A DNA stretch of 64,000 bases from Pseudomonas sp. B20(2017) (GCF_002113125.1 NZ_NEJP01000006.1:276937-340936); one strand, 5' to 3'. Positions 8,772 through 17,939 are shown, numbered from the stretch's first letter. Numbers and translations: made by a program. The notes: generated by a model not told the origin, from the sequence alone.

Positions 8772-8846
8772 TCAGTGCACGAACAGGGCGATCAGGATGA
8801 TGATCGGGATCGGAACGCCGAGGAAAAACAGCAGTAGTGAGCGCAT
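8772..8846 (-). CDS. 24-residue hydrophobic membrane peptide
   Basis: Encodes a 24-residue peptide beginning MRSLLLFFLGVPIPIIIL and ending ALFVH: a single membrane span with a short charged start. A strong AAGGAG lies 7 nt before the ATG, and a terminator follows 22 nt after the stop. Near-identical mini-proteins occur in other pseudomonads as I recall, usually called hypothetical. It is 15 nt downstream of the 312-residue membrane protein, so probably in the same transcript. Function unknown; a small partner of that membrane protein is plausible. Confidence 0.7.
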   Translation of the reverse strand: MRSLLLFFLGVPIPIIILIALFVH

Positions 8847-8861
8847 GGTGATTCTCCTTGA

Positions 8862-9800
8862 TTAACGGACTGGCGGCAGCGTGGTCGTGGTGTAGGTTTC
8901 GACTTCGACGTACTCGACCGCATCCCGGCGGCGACCGCCGAAGGTGGCCGAGAGGCTGGCGAAGAACGCACCGGCCAGCAGCGCGATGAACATCCACAAC
9001 GAAGTCCAGGCAGCGACTTTGGCGGCGGTGTCGGCGGCCTGTTGCGCTTTAACCTTGGCGTCGGCGATTGCCTTCTGGGTGCGGGCGTAGATTTCATCGA
9101 CCCGACGTTCGGCGTCGGCCTGGGTCAGGTTGGTACGCTGGGCGACCAGTTGGGCGAGGTAGCTACGGTCTTCGGCGCTGAGCTGACCGTTGGCCAGGCT
9201 TTGGGCGAAGATCCGGGTCACGGTGCCACGGGCGGCGTCGTCGCTGACGGCGGCGGGACGATCGTCGCGGAACAGGCTGTCGACGAAGTAGCCGTACTGA
9301 TCGCTGTCAGTGTTGGACGCTGCGGTGCCGGCTGCTTGGGTCATCGCACTGGCTGCGCCACCAGCAACACTTGCACCGGCTTGCACACCACCGCTGACGA
9401 TGCTGCTGACCGAGCCGACCACTAGCGTCGCGGTGACCAATGTCGCCACGCACCAGGCGAGGAAGCCATGGGCGGTGTCGCGGAAGTACACCTCGTCACC
9501 GTGCATGTTGGCCCATTTCACCCGCAGGCGACCGGCGATGTAGCCACCGAGTCCCGAAGCGATGATTTGTGTCGCGGCCAGCCAGATGATCGTTGAAATG
9601 CCCAGGCCCTTGGCGCTGACGCCCTCTCCGGCCCACGGTGAAACAGCGGAAAAGCCCAGACCGAAACCGAGCAGCACCAGAATCAACGACAGCGCCGCAG
9701 CGGCTGCGGCTCCAGCGAAGATCGCGCCCCAGGACACCCCTGAGACGTTGCTCGACTCGCCTTCGAAGGCAGGATAAAACCCATCTGAGGATCTATTCAT
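8862..9800 (-). CDS. Multi-span inner-membrane protein of unknown function
   Basis: 312 residues. Several membrane segments are visible: GAIFAGAAAAAALSLILVLLG (~25-45), STIIWLAATQIIASGLGGYIAGR, FLAWCVATLVTATLVVGSV, and a last segment near WTSLWMFIALLAGAFFASLSA. Between the third and last lies an Ala-rich, charged, probably coiled region (SLANGQLSAEDRSYLAQLVAQRTNLTQADAERRVDEIY). The start at 9800 has GGGAGCAG upstream and is preferred to 9881. The architecture resembles pseudomonad proteins annotated as hypothetical. Role not known. Confidence 0.75.
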   Translation of the reverse strand: MNRSSDGFYPAFEGESSNVSGVSWGAIFAGAAAAAALSLILVLLGFGLGFSAVSPWAGEGVSAKGLGISTIIWLAATQIIASGLGGYIAGRLRVKWANMHGDEVYFRDTAHGFLAWCVATLVTATLVVGSVSSIVSGGVQAGASVAGGAASAMTQAAGTAASNTDSDQYGYFVDSLFRDDRPAAVSDDAARGTVTRIFAQSLANGQLSAEDRSYLAQLVAQRTNLTQADAERRVDEIYARTQKAIADAKVKAQQAADTAAKVAAWTSLWMFIALLAGAFFASLSATFGGRRRDAVEYVEVETYTTTTLPPVR

Positions 9801-9993
9801 TGTTGTTCTGCTCCCGGCATGAAAAATAGTGTTACAACTCGTCATCAGAGGAATTGCAGTGACCGTGCCAGTCGCCAACATTAAATAAATCGTTTGGATT
9901 CAATCAGTTAAAAAGTCTGAACTTCCCAGATCCATGCAAATTGCAACAACAGGTCGATAACAGCGGGTTTTATGCATTGGCACAAAATCCCGA

Positions 9994-10329
9994 TCATTTG
10001 CGTTTGTAGCTTTTCTTGCCACTCGGAGTCAGGCAATACACGCCGCCGCGCGGCCCGGTGCAGAACGAACCGGTGCCACAATCACAGCCGTCATTGCTTT
10101 GCAGAAATTGTTGAGGTCGCGCCTGTTCGCGGCTGCCGAACATGGCGGCGCAGCTCTTTTTCGAGCCGCTGATGGAGCCGTCATTGCACACGAACAGATC
10201 GCCGTCGCAGCGATCGATGCCGCCCTTCTTCCCGGAACACGGGGTGTTGGCGGCTAGTGCCGAAGCGCTCAGCAGCGCCAGCAACATCCCCGCCATCGGC
10301 ATCCAGCCACCACGAATCAATCGGCTCAC
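9994..10329 (-). CDS. Small secreted Cys-rich protein
   Basis: 111 residues with a Sec signal peptide (MAGMLLALLSASALA-A, cleavage near residue 27) and eight Cys in the mature part (PCSG, RCDG, VCND, SCAA, DGCDCG, FCTG, YCLT), suggesting four disulfides. The tail is basic (SGKKSYKRK). Divergent from the two-component pair at 10493. I do not recognise a named family; periplasmic or extracellular location is inferred from the signal peptide and Cys content. Confidence 0.7.
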   Translation of the reverse strand: MSRLIRGGWMPMAGMLLALLSASALAANTPCSGKKGGIDRCDGDLFVCNDGSISGSKKSCAAMFGSREQARPQQFLQSNDGCDCGTGSFCTGPRGGVYCLTPSGKKSYKRK

Positions 10330-10492
10330 GGCATCATTCCTTGAAAAATATGGCCAGATGATATCAACGTTTCACAAAATAATTCGGCGACTGCGACTAA
10401 TGACGGCTACAACATGAAAGTTAATTTAAAGCGTCACCGCAAAATCTTGGCAAAATGCTGCCATTCCGTTTCAACCGATCAGCAGGCCCACC

Positions 10493-11176
10493 ATGACTCG
10501 CATCCTGACCATCGAAGACGACGCCGTGACCGCCCGTGAAATCGTCGCCGAATTGAGCAGCCACGGCCTCGACGTGGATTGGGTCGACAACGGCCGTGAA
10601 GGCCTGGACCGCGCGGTCAGCGGCAACTACGACCTGATCACCCTCGACCGCATGCTGCCGGAACTCGATGGCCTGGCCATCGTCACCACCCTGCGCACCA
10701 TGGGCGTGGCGACGCCGATCCTGATGATCAGCGCCCTCTCCGACGTCGACGAGCGCGTGCGTGGCTTGCGCGCCGGCGGCGATGACTACCTGACCAAACC
10801 GTTCGCCACCGATGAAATGGCCGCCCGGGTCGAAGTATTGCTGCGTCGGCAGAACAGCAACGGCGCCCAGCCGACCACGTTGCAGGTGGCGGATCTGCAA
10901 CTCGACCTGATCAGCCACGAAGCCCGTCGCGCCGAGCAGGTTCTTACGCTGCTGCCGACCGAATACAAGTTGCTGGAATTTTTGATGCGCAACAGCGGCC
11001 AGATTCTGTCGCGGATGATGATTTTCGAGGAAGTCTGGGGCTATCACTTCGACCCCGGCACCAACCTGATCGACGTGCACATCGGCCGTCTGCGCAAGAA
11101 GATCGACCCGCCGGGCAATGTCCCGCTGATCCGCACGGTGCGAGGCTCGGGTTATGTCATTGCCGAACCCGTCTGA
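10493..11176 (+). CDS. OmpR-family response regulator
   Basis: 227 residues. The receiver domain has the acidic pair near residues 8-10, phospho-acceptor Asp52 (LITLDRMLP) and Lys102 (LTKPF). The C-terminal winged helix has the family's EYKLLEFLMRNSGQILSR and HIGRLRKKID...IRTVRGSGYVI. Closest in style to CopR/CzcR-type metal regulators, though the ligand cannot be read from sequence. Its 3' end overlaps the sensor kinase by 23 nt, so the two are coupled. Confidence 0.93.
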   Translation: MTRILTIEDDAVTAREIVAELSSHGLDVDWVDNGREGLDRAVSGNYDLITLDRMLPELDGLAIVTTLRTMGVATPILMISALSDVDERVRGLRAGGDDYLTKPFATDEMAARVEVLLRRQNSNGAQPTTLQVADLQLDLISHEARRAEQVLTLLPTEYKLLEFLMRNSGQILSRMMIFEEVWGYHFDPGTNLIDVHIGRLRKKIDPPGNVPLIRTVRGSGYVIAEPV

Positions 11177-12548
11177 CGGTTGGCGTTCCTCCAGCAGCCG
11201 TTTGCTGGCGCTGTACAGTTCGTTGTTCGTGGCCTGGAGTGCGATCCTCATGGGGGTCATGTACTTCGAGGTGTCCGGTTATCTCGACAACCTGGCCAAG
11301 CACTCGCTGATGCAACGTCAGCATCTGTTTTCGCATTTTCGCGGCGATCAGCTGGAAGACGCGCTCGCCGCCAGCATGACTTTCGACATTCGTGGCATCG
11401 ACGCCTACGGCCTGTTTGATGCCCAGCATCGCTACCTCGGCGGCGCGTTGCAGAAGATCCCCGAGGGTCTGCCGCTGGACGGCAAGATCCACATGCTCAG
11501 CGAGTGCGCCGACTCCGACGACCCGACCCTGCCCAACGACAGCTGCGACGCGGTAGCCACCCCGACCCGCGACGGCCGCTGGCTGGTGTTGTTGCGCGAC
11601 AACGGCTCGCTGTTCGCGGTGACGAAGATCATTCTGCATGCCTTGCTCTGGGGCGTGTCGCTGACGATTGTGCCGGGAATCATCGGCTGGCATTTGCTGC
11701 GTCGTCGGCCGCTGCGGCGGATCCGCGCGATCCAGGCCAGCGCCCAGTCGATTGTCGCCGGCGACCTGACCCACCGTTTGCCGCTGTCCAATCGCCGCGA
11801 TGAGCTGGACATGCTCGCCGCCATCGTCAACGCCATGCTCGATCGCATCGAGCGCTTGATGAACGAAGTCAAAGGCGTGTGCGACAACATTGCCCATGAC
11901 CTGCGCACCCCGCTGACCCGTTTACGCGCGCAGCTTTATCGTATGCAGCAACAGGCCGGCGAAGGCTCGCCGGAAGCGGCGCAACTGGATCTGGTGCTGG
12001 CCGAGGCCGATACGTTGATGGCGCGGTTTCGCGGGTTGCTGAGGATTTCCGAACTGGAGGATCGACAGCGGCGCTCGGGGTTTGTCGAGCTCGATCCGGT
12101 GTTGCTGCTGCAGGAACTGCACGAGTTTTATCTGCCGCTGGCCGAGGAAGATGAACTGCGCTTCGAGCTGAAACTGCCGGAAACCCTGCCAATGCTGAAC
12201 GGTGATCGTGCGTTGCTGTTTGAAGCGCTGGCAAACCTGTTGAGCAATTCGATCAAGTTCACACCCGCCGGGGGGATAGTGATTTTGCGTGGGGCGAATG
12301 ATGCGGGACACACCCGGATCGAAGTGCACGATTCCGGGCCCGGCATTCCCGAGTCCGAACGGGAGGCGGTGTTCCAGCGCTTCTACCGCGCCGAGGGCGG
12401 GCAACCGCAGAATGGCTTTGGCCTGGGACTGTCGATTGTCGCGGCGATCGTCAACCTGCACGGGTTCAGCCTTGAGGTGGGACGCAGCGATCTGGGCGGG
12501 GCGAAGCTGGTGCTGGATTGTCGGCAGAGCCTGATTTCACAGTCCTGA
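11154..12548 (+). CDS. Sensor histidine kinase
   Basis: A 464-residue inner-membrane kinase, partner of the regulator at 10493. First membrane span near residues 14-36, periplasmic loop to ~155, second span (ILHALLWGVSLTIVPGIIG), a HAMP linker, phospho-accepting His248 in DNIAHDLRTPLTRLR, then N-box (ANLLSNSIKF), G1 (HDSGPGI) and G2 (NGFGLGLSIV) of the ATPase. The periplasmic loop contains Cys residues (SECADSDDPTLPNDSCDAV) that could form a disulfide or bind metal; signal unknown. Confidence 0.93.
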   Translation: MSLPNPSDGWRSSSSRLLALYSSLFVAWSAILMGVMYFEVSGYLDNLAKHSLMQRQHLFSHFRGDQLEDALAASMTFDIRGIDAYGLFDAQHRYLGGALQKIPEGLPLDGKIHMLSECADSDDPTLPNDSCDAVATPTRDGRWLVLLRDNGSLFAVTKIILHALLWGVSLTIVPGIIGWHLLRRRPLRRIRAIQASAQSIVAGDLTHRLPLSNRRDELDMLAAIVNAMLDRIERLMNEVKGVCDNIAHDLRTPLTRLRAQLYRMQQQAGEGSPEAAQLDLVLAEADTLMARFRGLLRISELEDRQRRSGFVELDPVLLLQELHEFYLPLAEEDELRFELKLPETLPMLNGDRALLFEALANLLSNSIKFTPAGGIVILRGANDAGHTRIEVHDSGPGIPESEREAVFQRFYRAEGGQPQNGFGLGLSIVAAIVNLHGFSLEVGRSDLGGAKLVLDCRQSLISQS

Positions 12549-12566
12549 AAACACCTGCCGAACTTG

Positions 12567-12653
12567 TGGGAGCGAGCTTGCTCGCGAAGGCGGAGTATCA
12601 GTTAACACATCTGTAAACTGATCAACTGCTTTCGCGAGCAAGCTCGCTCCCAC
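12567..12653. repeat. REP pair (REPIN-like palindrome)
   Basis: Inverted copies of GTGGGAGCGAGCTTGCTC across a ~45-nt loop, between the convergent histidine kinase and SRPBCC genes. Confidence 0.95.
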
Positions 12654-12673
12654 AAGGGGTCGTGGTATGCCTG

Positions 12674-13084
12674 TCAGGTTGGGTAGTTGGCGCGCAACGC
12701 CTCGAGGCCGCCCTGATAGATGCCGCTGAACAGTGCCACCACTTCCTCATCGCTCACACCCTTGGCCGTGAAGCGTCCCGACCACGTCACCTTCGCGCCC
12801 TGCCCTTGGGCTTCTACGCGAATCGTCGCCAGATAATCGGTGGCCGGAAACGGTGCCTCCACGATCGAATAGCTGTAGGTTTTGCCCGCGTTATCGAACG
12901 TTTCCAGACGCTCGACCACCACTGCACCGTCAGCGGTTTGCAACGTGCGCACGCGCCCGCCTTCGCTCAGCTCGCTATTGGGAATGAACGGCAGCCAGTC
13001 CGGCAAGGTGTTGAAACCGCCAATCAATTGCCAGACCTGATCGGCCGAAGCCGGGATGTCGATCGTTGCTGATGCTGTTGCCAT
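12674..13084 (-). CDS. SRPBCC-family protein (polyketide-cyclase/START-like fold)
   Basis: 136 residues: MATASATIDIPASADQVWQL opens a helix-grip fold typical of SRPBCC proteins, which bind hydrophobic ligands or act as cyclases or hydrolases. YSYSIVEAPFPATDYLATI and a long C-terminal helix fit PF10604. The start at 13084 is used because the domain begins there. It is 25 nt after the SDR gene and is third in an operon with the SDR and aldo/keto reductase. Confidence 0.82.
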   Translation of the reverse strand: MATASATIDIPASADQVWQLIGGFNTLPDWLPFIPNSELSEGGRVRTLQTADGAVVVERLETFDNAGKTYSYSIVEAPFPATDYLATIRVEAQGQGAKVTWSGRFTAKGVSDEEVVALFSGIYQGGLEALRANYPT

Positions 13085-13109
13085 AAATAAAAAGTCTCTC
13101 TCGATAAAT

Positions 13110-13907
13110 TCAGATAGCCAGGCTGTCGACCACGCCGCCGTCGACCCGCAAAGCGGCGCCGGTGGTGGCTGAGGACAGCGGTGAAGCGATGTAGGTGACC
13201 AGGTGCGCGACTTCTTCGACATCCGCTACGCGCTGGATGATCGAGCTCGGACGGGCCCGGCGCACAAACGCGTCAGCCTCGTCCCGCAGGCTGCGGCCAG
13301 ATTCGGCGGCGGCATCCTTGAGCATTTCCTCGACACCGTCGGTGAAGGTCGGCCCCGGCAGGATCGCGTTGACCGTAACCCCGGTGCCCGCCAGGCGTTT
13401 GGCCAGGCCATGGGAGACCGCGAGGTTGGCGCTCTTGGTCACGCCGTAGTTGATCATGTCCGCCGGGGTGGCCACGCCGGATTCTGAAGACAGGAAGATC
13501 ACCCGGCCCCAGCCCTGCTCGACCATCGCCGGGACGTAGTGCCGCGACAGGCGCACGCCGGAGATCACGTTGATTTCATAGAAGCGCGTCCACTCATCGT
13601 CCGGCGCGTCGAAGAAATCCACGGCGTTGTAGATACCGAGGTTGTTCACCAGGATGTCGGCTTTCGGTTCGGCGGCGAACAGTTTCTGCGCGCCTTCGGC
13701 CGTGCCCAGATCCGCCGTCAGGCCGCGCAGTTGTGCGCCCGGCACCTTGTCTCGAATGCTCGCCAGCGCCTGCTCGACCTTGGCCGCGTCGCGACCGATC
13801 ACCACCACCGTAGCGCCTGCCTCGGCCAGCGACTGGCTGATGCCCAAACCGATGCCCGCCGTGCTACCGCTGACAATCGCCAGTTTTCCGCTCAGATCGA
13901 TCTTCAT
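13110..13907 (-). CDS. SDR-family NAD(P)-dependent oxidoreductase
   Basis: 265 residues, classical SDR length. Cofactor motif SGSTAGIGLG (residues 13-22), NNLG near 88-91, catalytic Ser in FLSSESG (~140-143), Tyr154 and Lys158 (YGVTK). Its start overlaps the aldo/keto reductase stop by 4 nt (ATGA). Substrate unknown; the operon suggests stepwise oxidation or reduction of a carbonyl or sugar compound. Confidence 0.9.
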   Translation of the reverse strand: MKIDLSGKLAIVSGSTAGIGLGISQSLAEAGATVVVIGRDAAKVEQALASIRDKVPGAQLRGLTADLGTAEGAQKLFAAEPKADILVNNLGIYNAVDFFDAPDDEWTRFYEINVISGVRLSRHYVPAMVEQGWGRVIFLSSESGVATPADMINYGVTKSANLAVSHGLAKRLAGTGVTVNAILPGPTFTDGVEEMLKDAAAESGRSLRDEADAFVRRARPSSIIQRVADVEEVAHLVTYIASPLSSATTGAALRVDGGVVDSLAI

Positions 13908-14926
13908 GCTTTCACCTCGTCGATGGGTAATGGTGCACGTTCGGACACCAGTTTCGCTTCACGCATGGCCTGCCAGAAACCGGCCGGAATGACCGCCGAC
14001 AGCGCCGCCACATCTTCAGCGATGCGCCCAGGCTTGCTCGCGCCGGGAATCACGGCTGCCACGGCCGGATTGGCCAGCGAGAATTGTAGTGCAGCCGCTT
14101 TGACATCGACGCCGTGGGCAGCGGCGATGCGTTTGATCTGCTCGACCTTGGCAATGATTTGCGGGCTGGCCTTCTGGTATTCGAAGTGCGCGCCGCCGGC
14201 CAGGATCCCCGAGCTATAAGGGCCACCGACAACGATTTCAACGTTCTGCGCCCGCGCCGAATCCATCAAGCGCTGCAAGGCACGATCGTGATCAAGCAAG
14301 GTGTAGCGGCCGGCTAACAGGAAGCCGTCAGGCTGCGCCTCGGTCAGGTCCAGCGTCAACTCGCACGGCTCGACCTTGTTCACGCCCAGGCCCCAGCCCT
14401 TGATCACGCCTTCTTCACGCAGGCGGGTCAGGACTTTGAAGGCACCGGTGCGGGCCTGATTGAAATACTCGAGCCATTGGTCGCCGTAGAAATCCTGAGC
14501 GATGTCATGGACCCAGACGATGTCGAGGCGATCGGTTTTCAGACGCTTGAGGCTGTCTTCGATCGAACGCAAGGTGGCGTCGGCGCTGTAGTCGTTGACG
14601 ATCTTGTTCGGGCGGCCGTGTTCGAACACTCCGCTTTTCTCGCCCAGATCCCGGGCAGCGGCGTCTTCGACTTCATCGAGAATCACCCGGCCAACCTTGG
14701 TGCTGAGCACATAATCGTCGCGCTTGTAGCGGGACAGTGCTTCGCCGAGGCGGATTTCCGAAAGGCCCGAGCCGTAGAACGGCGCGGTGTCGAAGTAACG
14801 CACGCCGGCCTCCCAAGCCGCGTGCACGGTGGCCTGCGCTTCATCTTCAGGAATGGCGCGGAACATGTTGCCCAGTGGCGCCGTGCCGAAGCCCAGTTGG
14901 CTGGGCAGTTTGTCTTTCAAGCTCAT
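13904..14926 (-). CDS. Aldo/keto reductase (D-threo-aldose dehydrogenase type)
   Basis: 340 residues with the AKR catalytic tetrad Asp46, Tyr51 (YFDTAPFYGSGLSE), Lys77 (LSTKVGR) and His140 (IVWVHD). The SADATLRSIEDSLKRLKTDRLDI stretch resembles L-fucose/D-threo-aldose dehydrogenases and pyridoxal 4-dehydrogenase. The start at 14926 precedes the TIM-barrel start; upstream in-frame codons to 15004 look non-coding. First gene of a three-gene operon, divergent from the GlxA-type regulator at 15199, which probably controls it. Confidence 0.9.
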   Translation of the reverse strand: MSLKDKLPSQLGFGTAPLGNMFRAIPEDEAQATVHAAWEAGVRYFDTAPFYGSGLSEIRLGEALSRYKRDDYVLSTKVGRVILDEVEDAAARDLGEKSGVFEHGRPNKIVNDYSADATLRSIEDSLKRLKTDRLDIVWVHDIAQDFYGDQWLEYFNQARTGAFKVLTRLREEGVIKGWGLGVNKVEPCELTLDLTEAQPDGFLLAGRYTLLDHDRALQRLMDSARAQNVEIVVGGPYSSGILAGGAHFEYQKASPQIIAKVEQIKRIAAAHGVDVKAAALQFSLANPAVAAVIPGASKPGRIAEDVAALSAVIPAGFWQAMREAKLVSERAPLPIDEVKA

Positions 14927-15198
14927 GATGCTGTCCTCGCGTGTCGTGGTCGGTCTTGACCTTGAGCACATCCTAGATTTCTCCGGAAAGACCGTCCAAG
15001 ACATAATGTGCAGAACTTGAGTCCAAAAAGGTCTGATGCGCTCAGCGTAGCCTGCGTTGGTGAATGAACCGCCGACGCTCGTCTACAGTGAGTTGACCTT
15101 TCAGGCGTCCGGATGACATATATCCCGGAAATCCTGCCACGCCGGTTTTTCGGGACATTTGCAGTCTATCCTCCCCCGCCCGCCTGGCACCTCAGGCA

Positions 15199-16221
15199 AT
15201 GAAACAGGCCATGCTCATGAAAAACGCCTCCAGACCTGACGTCCCTCCTCGCCCGCGCAGCGTGGTCTTTCTGGCCTACCCCGACATGGGACTGCTTGAC
15301 CTGACCGGCGCGCAAACGGTGTTCTGGGCCGCCACCAAAGCCATGACCGAGCGCGGCCTGCCCGGGTACGATCGCTACACCGCAAGCCTCACGGGCGGAC
15401 TGATCCCGACCGCCGAAGGGTTGGCCGTGGACACTGTGCCGGTGAGCGACTTCGCGGCCATCGACATCGATACGCTGATCGTTCCCGGTTCTCCGAACAT
15501 CGTGCAGGTAATGGCCGGTTCCGGACCGATGATTGCCTGGCTGAAACAGGCTTCGGCCGGCGCACGGCGCACTGCATCGGTGTGCAGCGGCACGTTTCTG
15601 CTGGCTCAGGCCGATCTGCTGGACGGCCGCCGTGCTGCGACTCACTGGGCAATGTGCGACATGCTCAAGAGCGGTTTCCCTTCGATCGAGGTCGACGGCG
15701 ATGCGATTTTTGTCCAGCACGACGGGGTGTGGACTTGTGCCGGCGTCACAGCCGGTATCGACCTTGCCCTGGCACTGGTGGAAGCGGACTGTGGACGCGA
15801 AGTGGCGCTGCAAGTCGCCCGGGAACTGGTGGTGTACCTCAAGCGTGCCGGTGGCCAGGCTCAGTACAGCCAACTGTTGCAGGCCCAGACCGAAGACAGC
15901 GCGGTGTTTGATGACTTGCACCGGTGGATCGCCGAAAACCTTGCCGGCGAACCGCTGACCGTGGAGGTGCTGGCCCGTGAGGCGCGAATGAGCCCACGCA
16001 ATTTCGCCAGGGTCTACAAACTCCGAACCGGCCGTACGCCGGCCAAGGCTGTGGAGTTGTTGCGGGTGGAAACCGCGCGGCGACTGCTCGAAGACTCCGA
16101 ACGCAATATCGACCAGATCGCCCTCGCCTGCGGTTTCGGCGTCGAAGACCGGATGCGTTACACCTTCCAGCGCAACTTGGGGATTTCACCACGCGAGTAT
16201 CGCCAGCGCTTCTCCCGTTAA
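15199..16221 (+). CDS. GlxA-type AraC-family regulator (DJ-1/PfpI domain)
   Basis: 340 residues. The N-terminal DJ-1/PfpI-like domain has VVFLAYPDMGLLDLTGAQTVF and the nucleophile-elbow-like SVCSGTFLLAQADLLDG. The C-terminal AraC domain has two HTHs (LTVEVLAREARMSPRNFARVYK; IDQIALACGFGVEDRMRYTFQRNLGISPREYR). Start 15199 or 15211 are both possible. Divergent from the aldo/keto reductase operon over ~270 nt, hence probably its regulator. Confidence 0.9.
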   Translation: MKQAMLMKNASRPDVPPRPRSVVFLAYPDMGLLDLTGAQTVFWAATKAMTERGLPGYDRYTASLTGGLIPTAEGLAVDTVPVSDFAAIDIDTLIVPGSPNIVQVMAGSGPMIAWLKQASAGARRTASVCSGTFLLAQADLLDGRRAATHWAMCDMLKSGFPSIEVDGDAIFVQHDGVWTCAGVTAGIDLALALVEADCGREVALQVARELVVYLKRAGGQAQYSQLLQAQTEDSAVFDDLHRWIAENLAGEPLTVEVLAREARMSPRNFARVYKLRTGRTPAKAVELLRVETARRLLEDSERNIDQIALACGFGVEDRMRYTFQRNLGISPREYRQRFSR

Positions 16222-16229
16222 CATTCGAC

Positions 16230-17147
16230 TCAAGCAACCAGCCGGGCCCAGCCGGCAACCAATTGTGCACTGATACTGACGCCGCCACAGACGATGATCA
16301 CCACATCATGGGCCTCGGCCAGCGCAGGATGATCGAGATAGGCCGCCGCCAGTGAAACACCACAGGCAGGCTCAACCAGTTGCCGCAGATCATTGGCGTA
16401 ACGCACCACGCCCGTGATCGCGTCATCGTCCGAGAGCACCAGGCATTCGTGATCGAATTCGCCGAGGTGCTGCACGGGCCAGTCCGCCACCTGAGCAGCG
16501 CCCAGCGATGTGGCGACGGTGTCTATTTTGCTCAGACGCACCGGATGACCGGCCTGCATGGCGGCGGCAAACGATGCCGCCCCTTGAGTCTCGCAGGTGA
16601 TCACCCGGCAATCGCGACGGTCATGGCGCAGCAGACCGGTGAGAATCCCCGCCAGCAATCCACCGCCGCCGACCGACGTGACCACCGTATCGACTTGTGG
16701 GCAGTCCTCAAGAATCTCATCGACCATCGTGCTGTGCCCTTCCCACAGTACCGGGTGGTCGAAGGCCGGCACGTATTCAGTGTCCGCCGCGCTGGCCAGT
16801 TCGCGCGCCCGTTGATTGGACTCGTCCCAGACCTTGCCGTGGACAATCACCTCGGCACCGACACGGCGGATGCGTGCCCGGGTCGCCTCCGGGGTGGTGT
16901 GCGGCACCACAATGCAGGCTTTCAGGCCAAGACTGACCGCTGCAACCGCCGTGGCCAGCCCGGCATTTCCGCCGGACGGGCACACGACCTTACGTTTGCC
17001 CTGCGCCGCTGCCTGACTGCACAAAAGGCCCATGCCGCGCAGCTTGAACGAACCACTCGGTTGCAGGTTTTCCAGCTTCAGCCAGATGCGCCGGCCAGGC
17101 GTCGAGAGCATCGGGTGGAGGATCAACGGCGTGCGAATGTGCAGCAT
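16230..17147 (-). CDS. PLP-dependent serine/threonine dehydratase-like enzyme
   Basis: 305 residues, fold type II PLP enzyme. The cofactor Lys is Lys35 in SGSFKLRG, phosphate contacts are PSGGNAG near 58-64 and the Gly loop SVGGGGLLAG near 160. Short length and lack of an ACT-like domain resemble catabolic L-serine/L-threonine dehydratases (making pyruvate or 2-oxobutyrate plus ammonia). The substrate is inferred from family only. It converges on the GlxA-type regulator with an 8-nt gap. Confidence 0.85.
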   Translation of the reverse strand: MLHIRTPLILHPMLSTPGRRIWLKLENLQPSGSFKLRGMGLLCSQAAAQGKRKVVCPSGGNAGLATAVAAVSLGLKACIVVPHTTPEATRARIRRVGAEVIVHGKVWDESNQRARELASAADTEYVPAFDHPVLWEGHSTMVDEILEDCPQVDTVVTSVGGGGLLAGILTGLLRHDRRDCRVITCETQGAASFAAAMQAGHPVRLSKIDTVATSLGAAQVADWPVQHLGEFDHECLVLSDDDAITGVVRYANDLRQLVEPACGVSLAAAYLDHPALAEAHDVVIIVCGGVSISAQLVAGWARLVA

Positions 17148-17279
17148 GGCGGACTCCCGAAGCGGTGAATCGAATGATCGGAACGTCTCTGCCTGAAGTT
17201 TAGTCCACGCCCCTGCGAACGGTTAAACGGCGGGGATCGTGCCGGGATCTACACTGAACGCAACAGCCGTGAGGTGTTT

Positions 17280-17939
17280 ATGAAAATGTCTGCGCAAATG
17301 ACCGTCGTCGCGGTGCTGGCTACCCTCGCCTATCTGGGTCTGGCGATGTGGGGCATCGGTGGCGTGGCGGTGTTTTTTTCTCACGGCGCGTTGGTCGTGG
17401 TGGCCCTGGCCACGCTGGCCATGGTGGTGGCTTCACTGTTTACGGAAGTGAACCTGAGCACCGGCGAACGGGAGGACCGGGCCAATCGCTGGGTGATTCC
17501 GGCGTTTGCGGTAATCGGATTGGTCAGTGCCTTTCTGCCGGCCTACTGCGACCGCATCGGTTTCTGGACCATTGGCCGCGAAGGCACCCGTTGGCTGGGA
17601 GCGTTGCTGTTTATCGTCGGCGGCGGATTGCGTTTGTGGCCGGTGTTTGTGCTGGGCCACCGGTTCAGCGGGCTGGTGGCGATTCAACCGGGACATCGGC
17701 TTGTGACCGAAGGCATCTACCGGCATCTGCGCAACCCCAGTTATCTGGGGCTGGTGATCAATGCGATCGGCTGGGCCCTGGCATTTCGCTCGGTGGTCGG
17801 CCTGTTGCTGGCGGCGCTGACGCTGATCCCGCTGATCGCCCGCATCCACTCCGAGGAGGCTCTGCTGCGCACGCAGTTCGGCGCCGAATACGACGCTTAT
17901 TGCGCGCGCAGCTGGCGCTTGGTGCCCGGCGTTTATTGA
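17280..17939 (+). CDS. Isoprenylcysteine carboxyl methyltransferase-family membrane protein
   Basis: 219 residues with about six membrane segments. The C-terminal signature GHRFSGLVAIQPGHRLVTEG-IYRHLRNPSYLG and the final ARIHSEEALLRTQFGAEYDAYCAR match bacterial ICMT/PEMT-like methyltransferases, which use S-adenosylmethionine at the membrane. The ATG at 17280 has GAGG 5 nt upstream; the GTG at 17274 is less likely. Overlaps the convergent HAD gene by 7 nt. Substrate unknown. Confidence 0.82.
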   Translation: MKMSAQMTVVAVLATLAYLGLAMWGIGGVAVFFSHGALVVVALATLAMVVASLFTEVNLSTGEREDRANRWVIPAFAVIGLVSAFLPAYCDRIGFWTIGREGTRWLGALLFIVGGGLRLWPVFVLGHRFSGLVAIQPGHRLVTEGIYRHLRNPSYLGLVINAIGWALAFRSVVGLLLAALTLIPLIARIHSEEALLRTQFGAEYDAYCARSWRLVPGVY

